Part shown: positions 47,191-57,000 of the stretch, piece after piece
Layout: every line of letters starts with the position of its first letter
How positions within the stretch are numbered: position 1 is the stretch's first letter
Assembly (NCBI RefSeq): GCF_001027285.1
Contig: NZ_CP011509.1
Coordinates: 2,240,501 to 2,304,500 of the forward strand
Length of the DNA: 64,000 nucleotides
Source: Archangium gephyra
GTDB taxonomy: Bacteria; Myxococcota; Myxococcia; Myxococcales; Myxococcaceae
Reading direction: 5' to 3'
Position numbers and translations under genes: made by a program
Notes under the pieces: model-generated
Told to the model about the DNA's origin: nothing
The model's database searches: none
What the model saw: the letters and a program-made list of their open reading frames with translations, nothing else

Positions 47191-47856
47191 TCACTGGCCC
47201 GCCGCGCCCGGGTCCATCATCCACTGCGCGTGCTCCACCTTCGCCGCCGGCAGGTCCTCGCCCGCCAGCACCCGGCGCACCATGTCCCGCTTGCCCGCCC
47301 CACTCACCAGCCCCAGCACCTTCCTCGCCGACCGCAGCACCGGCAGCGTCAGCGTCATCCTCCACGGCGGCGGCTTGGGACCCACCACCGCCAGCACCCG
47401 CTGCTGCTGCTCCTTCAGCGCCTCGTGGCCCGGGAAGAGCGACGCCGTGTGCCCGTCCTCCCCCATCCCCAGCACCACCACGTCCAGCACCGGCGGCAGG
47501 TGCCGCGCGTAGTCCCGCGCCGCCTGCTCCCGGTCCGCCCGCTCTCCCTGCATCCGGAAGATCTGCTGCGGTGGCACCCCCAGCGGCTTGAAGAGCGCCT
47601 CCTCCGCCAGCAGGTAGTTGCTCTCCGGGTGGTCCGGCGGCACGAAGCGCTCGTCCACGAAGTAGAAGTCCACCCGCGCCCACGGCACGTCCCGCTTCGC
47701 CAGCTCCCGGTACACGGGCCCCGGCGTGCTCCCGCCCGACAGCGCCAGGCTCGCCCGCTGGCCTCCCGCCACCGCCTCCACCAGCTGCCGCGCCACCCAG
47801 TCCGCCCCCGCCCGCCCCAGCTCCTCCTTCTCCACCACGATGGGCGCCGGCCTCAT
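47191..47856 (-). CDS. pgl: 6-phosphogluconolactonase
   Basis: Hydrolyses 6-phosphogluconolactone to 6-phosphogluconate. 221 aa, DevB/SOL-type: SLALSGGSTPGPVYREL, VDFYFVDERFVPPDHPESNY, LGMGEDGHTASLFPG with the conserved DGH, and the C-terminal VSGAGKRDMVRRVL. ATG 47856 overlaps the zwf stop (ATGA), so it is translationally coupled to zwf. A much longer open frame runs back across zwf in another frame and is a shadow. Confidence 0.95.
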   Translation of the reverse strand: MRPAPIVVEKEELGRAGADWVARQLVEAVAGGQRASLALSGGSTPGPVYRELAKRDVPWARVDFYFVDERFVPPDHPESNYLLAEEALFKPLGVPPQQIFRMQGERADREQAARDYARHLPPVLDVVVLGMGEDGHTASLFPGHEALKEQQQRVLAVVGPKPPPWRMTLTLPVLRSARKVLGLVSGAGKRDMVRRVLAGEDLPAAKVEHAQWMMDPGAAGQ

Positions 47857-49397
47857 CCCTTCAGCTCCATCCACCGCCGTCCGTCCCGCCCCAGCAGCGC
47901 CGCCGCCGCGTCCGGCCCCGCACTCCCCGGCTCGTACGTGTGCAGCTCGCCTCCCTTGCCCGAGTCCAACGACTCGATGATGGGCGTCACCCACCCCCAC
48001 GCCTGCTCCACGCTGTCCTGCCGCGCGAAGAGCGTCGTGTTGCCCCGCATGCAGTCCAACATCAGCCGCTCGTACGCCTCCGGCACCGGCTTGTGGAAGC
48101 TGTTGGCGTAGTCGAAGTCCATGGTGACTCCGGCGATGTTGATGTCCTCGCCCGGCACCTTCGACTCGAAGCTCAACGCGATTCCCTCGCGCGGCTGGAT
48201 GCGCAGCGTGAGCACGTTGGGCTGCAGCCGCTGACACGTGTCGCTCGTGTTGAAGAGGCAGTGCGGCACGGACTTGTAGTGGATGGACACCTCCGTCACC
48301 CGCTTGCTCAGGCTCTTGCCCGCGCGCACGTAGAAGGGCACCCCCTGCCAACGCCACGTGTCGATGTACGTCTTCAGGGCCACGTACGTGGGCGTCTTCG
48401 ACTCCTTGCCCACCCCCTGCTCCTCCCGGTAGCCCCGGTACTGCCCCTGCACCACGTACTTCTGCACCTCGCTGCCCACCATGGGCCGCAGCGCGCGGAA
48501 CACCTTGTTCTTCTCGTCCCGGATGTCCTCCGCCGCGAACGACACCGGCGGCTCCATCGCGCACAGCGCCAGCACCTGCAACAGGTGGTTCTGCACCATG
48601 TCCCGGATGACGCCCGTCTCGTCGTAGAAGCGCCCGCGCCCCTCCACCCCAATCTTCTCCGCCGCGGTGATCTCCACGTGGTCGATGTGCTGCCGGTTCC
48701 ACAGCGGCTCGAAGATGGCGTTGGCGAAGCGGAAGACGAGGATGTTCTGCACCGTCTCCTTCCCCAGGTAGTGGTCGATGCGGAAGATCTGCTTCTCGTC
48801 CAGCACCGCCGCCAGCGAGCGGTTGAGCTCCTTCGCCGTGGCCAGGTCCCTGCCGAAGGGCTTCTCGATGACGAGCCGCCGCCAGGGCCGCTTCTCCCCG
48901 GCGCTCTCCCGGTACAGCAGCCCGGAGCCGGACAGGCCCTCCAGCAGCGCGGGGAAGGTGGAGGCCGGCGTGGCCAGGTAGTAGAGCTGGTTGCCCTGGG
49001 TGCCGAAGCGCTCGGAGGTGCGGTCCAGGTGCTCGCGCAGGCGCTGGTAGGAGGCCGGGTCGTCGTAGGCCCCCGTCATCATCTCCAGCTTCGAGGAGAG
49101 CTGCTCCCACGTGGCCTCGTCCAGCGGCTGCGTGCGGGCGAACTTCTTCAGCCCCTCCCTCACCTGGGCACGGAACTGCTCCAGGTTGTGCTCCGAGCGG
49201 CTGAAGGCCACCACCGCGAAGTGCTCGGGCAGCTGCCCCTGCCGCGCCAGCTCGAAGAGCGCCGGGAAGAGCTTGCGCTGCGCCAGGTCTCCCGTGGCCC
49301 CGAAGAGGACCATGGTGCAGGGGTCCGGCCTGCCCGCACGCAGCAGTGGATCTCCCTCGCGGGGATGGGTCTCGATGTGCACGCCCTGCTCGTCCAT
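47853..49397 (-). CDS. zwf: Glucose-6-phosphate 1-dehydrogenase
   Basis: First enzyme of the oxidative pentose phosphate pathway. 514 aa from ATG 49397, chosen because GGAGGG sits 6 nt upstream; an in-frame ATG at 49430 lacks this. Features: NADP-binding MVLFGATGDLAQRKLFPAL, substrate motif RIDHYLGKETVQNILVFRF, and RRLVIEKPFGRDL. First gene of the zwf-pgl-gnd cluster, divergent from the HypA-like gene; the control region for both is 49398-49655. Confidence 0.96.
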   Translation of the reverse strand: MDEQGVHIETHPREGDPLLRAGRPDPCTMVLFGATGDLAQRKLFPALFELARQGQLPEHFAVVAFSRSEHNLEQFRAQVREGLKKFARTQPLDEATWEQLSSKLEMMTGAYDDPASYQRLREHLDRTSERFGTQGNQLYYLATPASTFPALLEGLSGSGLLYRESAGEKRPWRRLVIEKPFGRDLATAKELNRSLAAVLDEKQIFRIDHYLGKETVQNILVFRFANAIFEPLWNRQHIDHVEITAAEKIGVEGRGRFYDETGVIRDMVQNHLLQVLALCAMEPPVSFAAEDIRDEKNKVFRALRPMVGSEVQKYVVQGQYRGYREEQGVGKESKTPTYVALKTYIDTWRWQGVPFYVRAGKSLSKRVTEVSIHYKSVPHCLFNTSDTCQRLQPNVLTLRIQPREGIALSFESKVPGEDINIAGVTMDFDYANSFHKPVPEAYERLMLDCMRGNTTLFARQDSVEQAWGWVTPIIESLDSGKGGELHTYEPGSAGPDAAAALLGRDGRRWMELKG

Positions 49398-49655
49398 GTC
49401 ACCCTCCGGAACGCGGATGCGGGGGAACATATGCGCTCGGCTCCTCGCGGGCGCATCAATACGTCGTCACACGCCCCCTCCCACGAGGCCGAGCCCGCCG
49501 TCCGGTGCCGGATGTGGGAGGTGCAACCGTTGGCCGGATGACGGCCGGGCCACCCCCGCTCGGAGGGGGCCGGGGCGGGCGCGGGGGCTGGCACGGTACA
49601 TTTCCAGACCCTTCCCCCCCGGAGGCCACAGGACCTCCGCTCAGAGAGTGTCACC

Positions 49656-49997
49656 ATGTATGAGTCCGCGCTTGCCCGGCGGGTGCTCGAGACCGTCCTC
49701 CAGCAGGCCGTGTTCCACCGGGCCTCGCGCATCCGCGTGGTGCGTGGCTGGGTGGCGGAGACGGAGTCCCTGTCCCCGGAGCGGCTGTCCTCCCAGTTCG
49801 CCACCCACGCCCGCGGCACACGGGCCGAGGGGGCCCGGCTCCTGCTGAACCTCATCCACGTGGAGGCACGCTGCCGCACGTGCGGCCGCACCTACGCCCC
49901 CGAGCACCACCAGCTGCGCTGCCCCGTGTGTGGCAGCGGCGACGGCGAGCAGCTCGGACAGACGGGCCTGGCCGTCACCGCCATCGAGGTGGATTGA
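49656..49997 (+). CDS. HypA-like nickel-metallochaperone-family protein, 113 aa
   Basis: HypA delivers nickel to [NiFe] hydrogenase. This protein has the right length and the C-terminal zinc site (CRTC and CPVC in CRTCGRTY and LRCPVCGSGD). However, the N-terminus is MYESALARRV, while true HypA starts MHE, with His2 as an essential nickel ligand. Here His2 is Tyr. No other hyp or hydrogenase genes are near. It may be a paralogue that has lost nickel delivery and kept the zinc-stabilised fold, or it may act with another partner. AGAGAG lies about 9 nt upstream. The gap to zwf contains a TGGCACG with no -12 match. Confidence 0.75.
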   Translation: MYESALARRVLETVLQQAVFHRASRIRVVRGWVAETESLSPERLSSQFATHARGTRAEGARLLLNLIHVEARCRTCGRTYAPEHHQLRCPVCGSGDGEQLGQTGLAVTAIEVD

Positions 49998-50130
49998 GCT
50001 CCCCACCGGGCTTCCCTACCGGGCTTCCCCACCGGGCTTCTCAACGACGTCCTGTGAAACAGGCCCTACCCAGTGCGTCCGGGGCCGCCACCCACCGGTC
50101 GGGTAACCTCACCGGCAGAGGTGGGGATGG

Positions 50131-51816
50131 ATGCACGATGAGATGGACGGGGTGGGGAGCTGGCCCCCTCGGGAGTGGGTGACGGGCGGACGCGTGGCGG
50201 GCTTCACCCTCGAGGGGAAGATCGCCACGGGCAGCTTCGGCACCGTCTTCAAGGCCTCCCGGGACGGGCGTGCCTTCGCCGTGAAGCTGGTGCGCATGAG
50301 CCCCCGGAGCGAGCGCGAGGTGGATGCGCTGCGCCGGGCCCAGTTCCCCAATGTCGTCAGCTTCCTCGGCTACAGCCTCTGGCCGGAGGACGCGCCCCGC
50401 TTCCTCGTGCTGGCCCTGGAGCTGGTGGAGGGCCGCCCGCTGGACGTGTGGGTCCGCGAGGAGAACCCCTCCGCGCTCGAGCTGCTGGAGCGGGTGCTGC
50501 TGCCGCTGGCGGGCACCCTGGCGGATGTGCACGCCGCGGGCGTGGTGCACCGGGACGTGAAGGAAGCCAACATCGTCATGCGCGAGGCGGACGGGCAGCC
50601 GGTGCTGGTGGACTTCGGCGCCGCCGCCTACGAGGGCGCCCGGCGCCTGACGATGCAGCTGCCACCGGGCACTCCCGAGTACCGCAGCCCCGAGGCCCTG
50701 CGCTTCGCGAAGCAGTGGGAGGGCGAGCCCTATCCCTTCGGCCCGGCGGATGACCTGTGGGCGCTGGGGGTGATGCTCTACTGGCTCCTCACGCGCGAGC
50801 TGCCCTTCGGCGAGAGGAAGAACCCGGGCCTGGTGCGCGCCATCATCGAGGAGACGCCCCCGGCCCCGCGGGCGCTCAACCCGCGCGTGCCCCCGGCGCT
50901 GGGCGCGCTGTGCCTGCGCATGCTGGAGAAGGCGCCCGAGGCCCGCTACCCGGACGCCGTGGCGCTCGAGGAGGCGCTGGAGGCCGCGGCGGCGCTGGCG
51001 GATGACTCGTGGCGCGCGCCGCTGTTTCCCGCGCTGGAGAAGCGCTCCGCGCCAACTCCGGTACCGCGTGCCCGTCCGGTGCGGCGGTGGCCGTGGGGCG
51101 TGGGGCTCGGGCTCGGCGCGGCCGTGCTGGGGGGCGTCCTGTGGGGACTCTCCGAGCGCCGTCCAGAAGCCACCCAACGTACCGGGTCCACCACCCCTCT
51201 CCCGTCGCAGCAGGCTGTCCCACGCCAGGAAGTCGCGTCCGCTCACACGACGGGAGACGTTGGCCAGGGCGCGGCTTCCGAGGCGTCACCCACTCCCGCG
51301 CCCGCCGCTCATGCGGCGACGCGAAGCCAGGAACCCGCCATGAAGAAATCCCAGACGCCCCGCTCCCTGCTTGCCGCCGGCTGCCTCGCCGGCTCCGCCT
51401 GCGCGGGCGGACCGCATCAGCGCCCCCCTCCCGCGCCGGCCGAGTGCCCGCCCGGAGCCGCCGCCACCCGCGAGCGCTTCCAGATTCCCGCGGGAGAGGT
51501 GCAGCCCACCATCTTTCCCGCCTTCGAGAGCACCCGGATCGCCGTCATCCGCGAGGGCGAGGTCACCGTCGAGATGCTGGGCACCTGGGGAAGGCTGCCG
51601 GAGCACACCCGCTTCCGAGGCAAGGCCATCTTCGGGACGGGGCGGGTCTATGGCCGCTTCAGCGAGGCCCTCCTGCCCGGAGGGGAGAGCGTGCCCGTGT
51701 GCCTGGAATGGGTGTCTCCCGCGGGCGTTGGCTGGGAGATGCGGCCGGGGAGCACGGCGAAGGAAGCACGCATCTGGTGGGATCCCCGCATCATGTCCGT
51801 GTTCAGCTTCCGCTAG
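50131..51816 (+). CDS. Membrane Ser/Thr protein kinase with C-terminal extracytoplasmic domain, 561 aa
   Basis: Kinase domain (about 22-285) with a complete set of motifs: Gly loop ATGSFGTVFKAS, AVKLVRM lysine, HRDVKEANIVM, DFGAAAYE, GTPEYRSPEAL. A proline/basic juxtamembrane part leads to one membrane helix (about 325-343, WGVGLGLGAAVLGGVLWGL). An Ala/Pro/Thr-rich linker and then an external region (about 395-561) follow. This region contains a second signal-like stretch (SLLAAGCLAGSACAGG), as if an independent lipoprotein had been joined to the kinase, perhaps by loss of a stop. GAGG lies 9 nt before the ATG. The next gene, 24 nt later, is a DUF2381 protein, a pairing I recall as common in myxobacteria. 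Confidence 0.87.
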   Translation: MHDEMDGVGSWPPREWVTGGRVAGFTLEGKIATGSFGTVFKASRDGRAFAVKLVRMSPRSEREVDALRRAQFPNVVSFLGYSLWPEDAPRFLVLALELVEGRPLDVWVREENPSALELLERVLLPLAGTLADVHAAGVVHRDVKEANIVMREADGQPVLVDFGAAAYEGARRLTMQLPPGTPEYRSPEALRFAKQWEGEPYPFGPADDLWALGVMLYWLLTRELPFGERKNPGLVRAIIEETPPAPRALNPRVPPALGALCLRMLEKAPEARYPDAVALEEALEAAAALADDSWRAPLFPALEKRSAPTPVPRARPVRRWPWGVGLGLGAAVLGGVLWGLSERRPEATQRTGSTTPLPSQQAVPRQEVASAHTTGDVGQGAASEASPTPAPAAHAATRSQEPAMKKSQTPRSLLAAGCLAGSACAGGPHQRPPPAPAECPPGAAATRERFQIPAGEVQPTIFPAFESTRIAVIREGEVTVEMLGTWGRLPEHTRFRGKAIFGTGRVYGRFSEALLPGGESVPVCLEWVSPAGVGWEMRPGSTAKEARIWWDPRIMSVFSFR

Positions 51817-51840
51817 TCCCCGCGCTGGAGGCCGTCTTCC

Positions 51841-52737
51841 GTGCTCCCATCCCCGCCCTGGTCCCTCCTGGCACTCCTGTCCCTTCAAGGCGCCGTCGCG
51901 GAGCCACCTCCGGTGGCTCGCTGCGAGGACGTGCAGCGAATCGAACTGGCACTCGAGCCCTCCGCCGCGGCCCGGGAGATCTGTGTCAGTCCGGGGCTCA
52001 CGACGAGCCTGCGCTTCGACGCTCCCGTGAGCGTGGATCTTCAGGACGAGGTGCACTTCGAGGCGGTGGTCCGTGACCGCAAGCTGCTCACGGTGATGCC
52101 GCCCCCCGAGATGAGCGCGGGGGAACGGCTGCGGCTCACGGTTCACTTCGAGGGAGAACCGGCCTCGAGTGGTACCACGTTGATGCTGGTGGGCCATTCG
52201 GGGCAGGCGACACACCAGGTGGAGGTGTCGCGCGACGCGCGCACCCGGGAGTCGCTCCGGCAGGAATTGCTGCAAGAGCGTGCCAGGACGGCGCAACTGC
52301 GCGAGGCGCTGGCGCGAACCCAGGCCATGCTCGCGCAGTCAGGGGATTTGCGGAGCCTCATCGCCAGCAAGACGATGGGGCCCAGCGGAGTGCAGGCCCA
52401 GGCGATCTTCCTGGAATGGCCCGGGCAGCCGGAAGGGGGCCTCTCCTGGGTGAGTGGGATCAGCTACCGGGCCAACAAGAGCGTGGCGGCGGAGGTGTGG
52501 CTGCGCAACTCCGGGCCGGAGCCGTGGCGGGTGGCCGGAGGCTCGCTGGTGGACGCGCGGGGCGTGGAGATGAAGGGGTTGAAGTTCCGGCAGGACGAGG
52601 AGATCGCACCCGGCCAGCTCCAACCGGTCATCGTCGAGGTGGATGCGTCCTACGCGCAGGCTCGCGGCGAGTTGACGCTGACGCTGTGGGACGAGCGAGG
52701 CCGCACCATCACCCTTCCCAAGGTCACCTTCCCGTAG
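51841..52737 (+). CDS. DUF2381 (TIGR02268-type) family protein, 298 aa
   Basis: Exported protein of a myxobacterial paralogous family of unknown function. Signal peptide at residues 1-20 (WSLLALLSLQGAVAEPPP), then family-like segments: CVSPGLTTSLRFDAPVSVDL, TVMPPPEMSAGERLRLTVHF, a coiled coil (about 125-165, RESLRQELLQERARTAQLRE), and a C-terminal beta domain (AAEVWLRNSGPEPWRVAGGS to ITLPKVTFP). GTG 51841 has GGAGG 9 nt upstream. It sits between a membrane kinase and a toxin/immunity pair, so it may share the kinase operon. Confidence 0.78.
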   Translation: MLPSPPWSLLALLSLQGAVAEPPPVARCEDVQRIELALEPSAAAREICVSPGLTTSLRFDAPVSVDLQDEVHFEAVVRDRKLLTVMPPPEMSAGERLRLTVHFEGEPASSGTTLMLVGHSGQATHQVEVSRDARTRESLRQELLQERARTAQLREALARTQAMLAQSGDLRSLIASKTMGPSGVQAQAIFLEWPGQPEGGLSWVSGISYRANKSVAAEVWLRNSGPEPWRVAGGSLVDARGVEMKGLKFRQDEEIAPGQLQPVIVEVDASYAQARGELTLTLWDERGRTITLPKVTFP

Positions 52738-52758
52738 ACGGGGCTCCAGGGGGGCAGG

Positions 52759-53990
52759 GTAGGTTCCGGACGTCACCCCGGAGCCTTCACCCTCATGAAC
52801 CTCCTGCCGTTGATCCTGGTGCTCGTCACCACTCAGATTCCCTGTGGGCCCAGGGAGTTCTCGGACACCTGCAAGTGCAAGCAGGGCATGGCCACCGCCT
52901 GTGAGGCGTTGCGCCAGACGGACAAGAAGTTGGCGGATGCGCTGGAAGCGGCGGCCAGGCAGGAGGCGCGGAAGGTGGTGGAGGCCGCCCATGCGCAGCA
53001 AGGCGCCGAGGAGTCAGGCGCGTCGGAGTCCGAGGGAGAGGAAGCCGCGCAGGTGTCCTCGGATGCGCCCGAGCCTCCCGAGTGCACGGGCCAGGAGCAC
53101 CACGTCATCTCCAGGCGCATCGCCAGGGCGCTGAAACAACACCCCATTCTCAGAGGGCTCTACAAGGCTCGGGATAAGCGCTTCGTCGCCCAGGCCAAGG
53201 ACGAGGAATCCCACTGTGGGTACCAGCGATGGCACCGAGATGTGGATGATGAGGTGGTCGCATGGTTGCGCAAGACCGAAGATGCGACTCGCGAGCAGTT
53301 CGAAGCCTACCTGCGAGAGATCTATTCCCGGCCAGACATGCTCGCGAGATTTCCCAATGGATATGGCCCTCTCTAATTCCCCGCGCTTCTTCGTTCTGGA
53401 CAAGGAGAAGTGGGGGAGTCACGACACCGAGTTCTACAGAGTCGACGAAGACGACGACGTAGGCGAGGCGCCTCGATGTCCCCGGTGCGGAAGATTCATT
53501 GGAATGCTGCCATGGCTCCCCCCCTACCGTGTCGTGTTGGAGCTCTATGGCAAGGAGTTGGGCGACTTCGCGGAGGGATTTGCTAATTCGCTTGTCAGTG
53601 AGCGCTTCGCCGAGACCTTCCGTGCGGAGGGACTCAGGGGGTTGGAGGGCTTTCACCCCGTAGAGGTGCGGCGGGTGCGCAGGCAGCGCCGGGGCTCGAA
53701 GCCCTCCACCGTGCCTGGTTATTTCCTGGTCACGCCCATCTTCGGCAGTGCGGCGGTGGATGAGGCTCGCAGCCGTTTCCGGCGCTCCGCGCCCATCTCC
53801 TGTGATTGGTGCCGCTTGACCGGAGTGGATGGCATCTACGGATTTGCTCTCGAGCAGGGGAGTTGGAATGGCGATGACGTCTTCATCCCCCGTGGCCTGT
53901 CCGGCACCATCGTCGTCTCCGAGCGCTTCGCGGACTTCGTGGCCCGGCACGGCTTCACCAACATGAAGCTGACGCCCACGGAGGAGTACA
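52759..53990 (+). repeat. Long direct repeat, left copy (toxin/immunity unit 1)
   Basis: From GTAGGTTCCGGACGTCACCC through the toxin gene and most of the double-CXXCG gene, closely related to 62992-64000 at an offset of 10,233 bp. The noncoding leader and first half of the toxin are nearly identical; the end of the toxin and the immunity gene are more divergent. The right-hand boundary is approximate because the second copy runs off the window. Confidence 0.8.
52795..53376 (+). CDS. SitA-like polymorphic toxin candidate with AHH/HNH-like nuclease end, copy 1, 193 aa
   Basis: Exported N-terminus (MNLLPLILVLVTTQIPCGP); the Cys after QIP is not a canonical lipobox, so lipidation is uncertain. 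A conserved helical segment follows (CKCKQGMATACEAL), then an acidic Glu/Ala/Ser linker (about 58-98), and a C-terminal domain beginning GQEHHVISRRIARAL and holding ESHCGYQRWHRDVDDEVVAWL. Paired HH and later His/Asp residues resemble AHH/HNH nucleases used as toxin tips. The adjacent overlapping double-CXXCG gene is the expected immunity protein, as in SitA/SitI systems of Myxococcus. Toxicity is inferred. Confidence 0.68.
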   Translation: MNLLPLILVLVTTQIPCGPREFSDTCKCKQGMATACEALRQTDKKLADALEAAARQEARKVVEAAHAQQGAEESGASESEGEEAAQVSSDAPEPPECTGQEHHVISRRIARALKQHPILRGLYKARDKRFVAQAKDEESHCGYQRWHRDVDDEVVAWLRKTEDATREQFEAYLREIYSRPDMLARFPNGYGPL

Positions 53991-54079
53991 CGTGGGACCC
54001 CCTGCGGCGTGGCCCTCCGCCCTCGACTCCGGGCGGGCCGGCTTCTTCGGGGGGCGCGACGGGAGGTGCTGCGTGCTAG
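53357..54079 (+). CDS. Double-CXXCG motif protein, candidate immunity protein (SitI-like), copy 1, 240 aa
   Basis: Soluble protein with two zinc-type Cys pairs, CPRCGRF near residue 40 and CDWC near residue 152, typical of the myxobacterial double-CXXCG paralogous family. Other family segments: SPRFFVLDKEKWGSHD, GFHPVEVRRVRRQRRG, FLVTPIFGSAAVDEARSRF. The start at ATG 53357 is inside the toxin gene (20-nt overlap) and matches the start used by copy 2; ATG 53363 is possible. The Pro/Gly/Ser-rich tail (from about 215) is not in the usual core. The stop overlaps the ribosome site of the next gene, so it is linked to the NLR-like gene. Confidence 0.8.
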   Translation: MDMALSNSPRFFVLDKEKWGSHDTEFYRVDEDDDVGEAPRCPRCGRFIGMLPWLPPYRVVLELYGKELGDFAEGFANSLVSERFAETFRAEGLRGLEGFHPVEVRRVRRQRRGSKPSTVPGYFLVTPIFGSAAVDEARSRFRRSAPISCDWCRLTGVDGIYGFALEQGSWNGDDVFIPRGLSGTIVVSERFADFVARHGFTNMKLTPTEEYTWDPLRRGPPPSTPGGPASSGGATGGAAC

Positions 54080-54088
54080 GAGTACCTT

Positions 54089-57000
54089 GTGCTCCTAGCC
54101 CCCTCCTACACGCGGGTTGCCGTGGTGCAACTCGCCTACCACCCCGCCATCATCGCTGGGTTGCGCTCGCCTCTCGAGGATCCGCTCTACTCGCCCCGAC
54201 AGGGTGACTCCCTGCTGCCCTCGGGTGGGCAGGGGCCAATGTCCCCAGAGCTGAAGAAGCAGCTCGATGCCCTCCGCACGCGCGTGCGCGAGGCGTATGA
54301 CGCCCAGCTCCTGGCCAAGATCCGGGCCGTGCTAGATACGTGCCGGGCCTGGAAGGTCCGCCTCGTCGTCTTCCCCGAGTACAGCATTCCCTGGGAGATC
54401 CTCGGTGGCGTCGCTGACGCGGCCGGGGACATGGTGGTGGTCGCCGGCACGCATACTGTCGAGCGTGCCGCCCGCCGCAAGGGCATCTACGAGCGCCTCG
54501 TGGCGCCGGGACTTCCCTCCGTGGGCCAGTCCGTCTGCCCCGTCCTCCATCAGGGCCGGCTCCTCGCCCTCCAGCCCAAGCTGAACCCCGCCGTGCCTGA
54601 GCGGGACTCGATGAAGCCCGGCGAGGCTTGGAGCCCCGTGGCCCTGCCCGAGGGGCTCCCCGGACCCATGGGGGTGTTGATCTGCCTGGACTTCCTGTTC
54701 CGGGAGTCGGAGCGCTCCCGGGCCCTTGTCGCCGAGCAGCTCAGGCAGTGCCGCTTCCTCGCCATCCCCAGCCTCACTCCGCACTACACGCTGCCCGAGT
54801 TCGCCGGGAAGGCCTGGGAGGAGGCCCGGCGTTACGGACGGCCGGTGCTCTACTGCGACAGCGCGGATGGAGGCGGCACCTCGCTCTACGTGGACGAGGG
54901 CTCTCCCGCCGACTTGCGCCAGTTCCCCGAGCGCGCGGGCTACCTTGAGCCGGGCGACGAAGGCGTCATCGTGGCGGACGTGAACCTCGGCCATGAGCGC
55001 CCCGGTTCCTCCACACGCTATGACGCGCCGAGAGCCATCCTCCCCGTGGCCGAGGCGACGCTTGTCTACCAGGCCCAGCCCGCAGGCCAAGCCTATGCCG
55101 GGTGGCTCGCGCAGGCGGCTCCGTTGCTTGCACGTGAGGACGATGAAGCGCTCGAGGCACTCGTCGAGCACGTCGAGCAGGGGCGGGACATCCTCCTCAA
55201 CGCGGGGGCTCTGTCTGGGGCCAGGGCGCGGGACCGGCGTCTGCGGCGGCTGGCTGGCTCGCTCGACAAAGTGACGAGCCTCGAGGACTTGCGGCGCTTC
55301 ACGCGCGAGGTGGTGCTCCCTCCAGACGTGCTTCCGCTTGAGGCGCTGCGGGGGGCGATGGCGCGCGGGGCCGCCAACGTGGTGTTCGACTGGCTCGGAA
55401 ACCGGGAGGCTGGGGCGGCGGGGCTCGCCGAGGTCGAGGAGAAGCTGCGCAAGGCCGCCGAGGCGGGCAGGCGCGAGCACGCCTGGGCTACCGGAGTGTT
55501 GCCGGTGCTGGATGCAGTGGCCTCGGCGGTGCAGGGGGCGCCAGAAGTGAGGGAGTCACCGGCCATGGCACCGGTCCCGGAGGTGAGGGTGGTGCTGCCG
55601 AGTGGCATGGACCCCGCAGGGCTCGGGGTGCGGCGCCACGCCGGATGGGTGCTCTCGTTCAAGGCGAAGCCCGGGGACTTCCGCGTGTACGGAGATGCGT
55701 CACGGGAGAAGCTCCGCACGGGGGCTCGGCAGCTCCAGGGGGACGTCAAGGAGACGGAGGCGGGTCCTCGCTTCATCCAAGTGCGGCTCGACGCGGCCGA
55801 GGAACTCTACTCCCTGGCCATCGCCGAGGGCGCCGAGCGGGTGGCCGTCGTGGGGGTCTGGGAGGAGGAGACCCCGGACCTTGCCGCGCTCCTCATCGCC
55901 GTCGAGCGGGCCGGTGCGTGGACCCTCTGGTCCGATGGGGATGATGACTGGTGGGGGCCGGAGCGGGATCACCTCAAGAAGAACCTCCAGGCAGCTCTCC
56001 GTGAGAGTGGTCTGGAGGGCGCGGAACTGGTGTTGATCCCCTTCGAGGAGCTGTGGGAGCGCCTCCTCGCCCTGCTGGCACGATTCGAGAGTGCAGGTGC
56101 GCGCGCCAGGGTCGAGGCCCTGCGCGAAGGTCGCCTGCGCGAGGTCCAACAGCAATTCATCCAGCCAGACGCGCTTGTGGATGACGCAGTGCGAGTGCCT
56201 GTCTTGGAGGCACTCGATGCGTGGCTCGGCTCGGAGAAGTCGATCGCGCTCGTGCTCGGCGAGTTCGGCTCGGGCAAGTCCACGGCGCTCGCCGAGTGGG
56301 CCAGTGTCCACTGGGCGCAAGAGGGGGAGCGACCCCGCCTCCTCCTGGCCAGCCTCGCCGGGGCCTCGACCTCACAAGACGCGGAGGCGCTCCTGCTCGA
56401 GGCCGCCGCCTTGGAGGAGGCTCCCGCCCATCGCGCGGCACTGCGCGTGCTCGTGCGGCGGAGCCTTCTCGTGCCCTGCTTCGACGGCTTCGACGAGATG
56501 GCGACCCGCCTGGACGCCTCGGAGCTCGCCGGTCGGCTCTCGGAGCTGCTCTCGGTGGCCGGGAGATGGGGGAAGGTGCTCGTCTCCTCGCGCACCCACT
56601 ACTTCTCCAGCGAGGAGCAGCTCCGGACCGCGGTGACGGAGGCGCTCACGAGGACCCTGGGGCAATCCGCCGGGTTCCAGCGCATTGAGCTCCAGCCCCT
56701 CACCGGCGAGCAGGTCGAGCGGCTCGTGCGCAAGATTCTTCCCGAGCAGGGGCAGGCGGACCACGCGCTCGACCGCATCGCCAGGACCTATGATCTCCAG
56801 GATCTCGTGCATCGCCCGTTGCTGCTCGGGATGGTGCTGAAGACCCTGGACCAGCTCGCTCCGGGCTCCCGGGTGGGGCGGGCGGACCTGTACGAGGCCT
56901 ACCTCGCGCGCTGGCTCGAACAGACACGGTCCTCGGATCCGGATGTCTTCACGGACGAGCAGAAGATCGCCTTCGCCGAGTCGCTCGCCGAGGGGCTCTG

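Noticed and set aside
49589-49604. TGGCACG box before the HypA-like gene
   Set aside because: The -24 half is perfect but no TTGC-type -12 element follows at the right distance.
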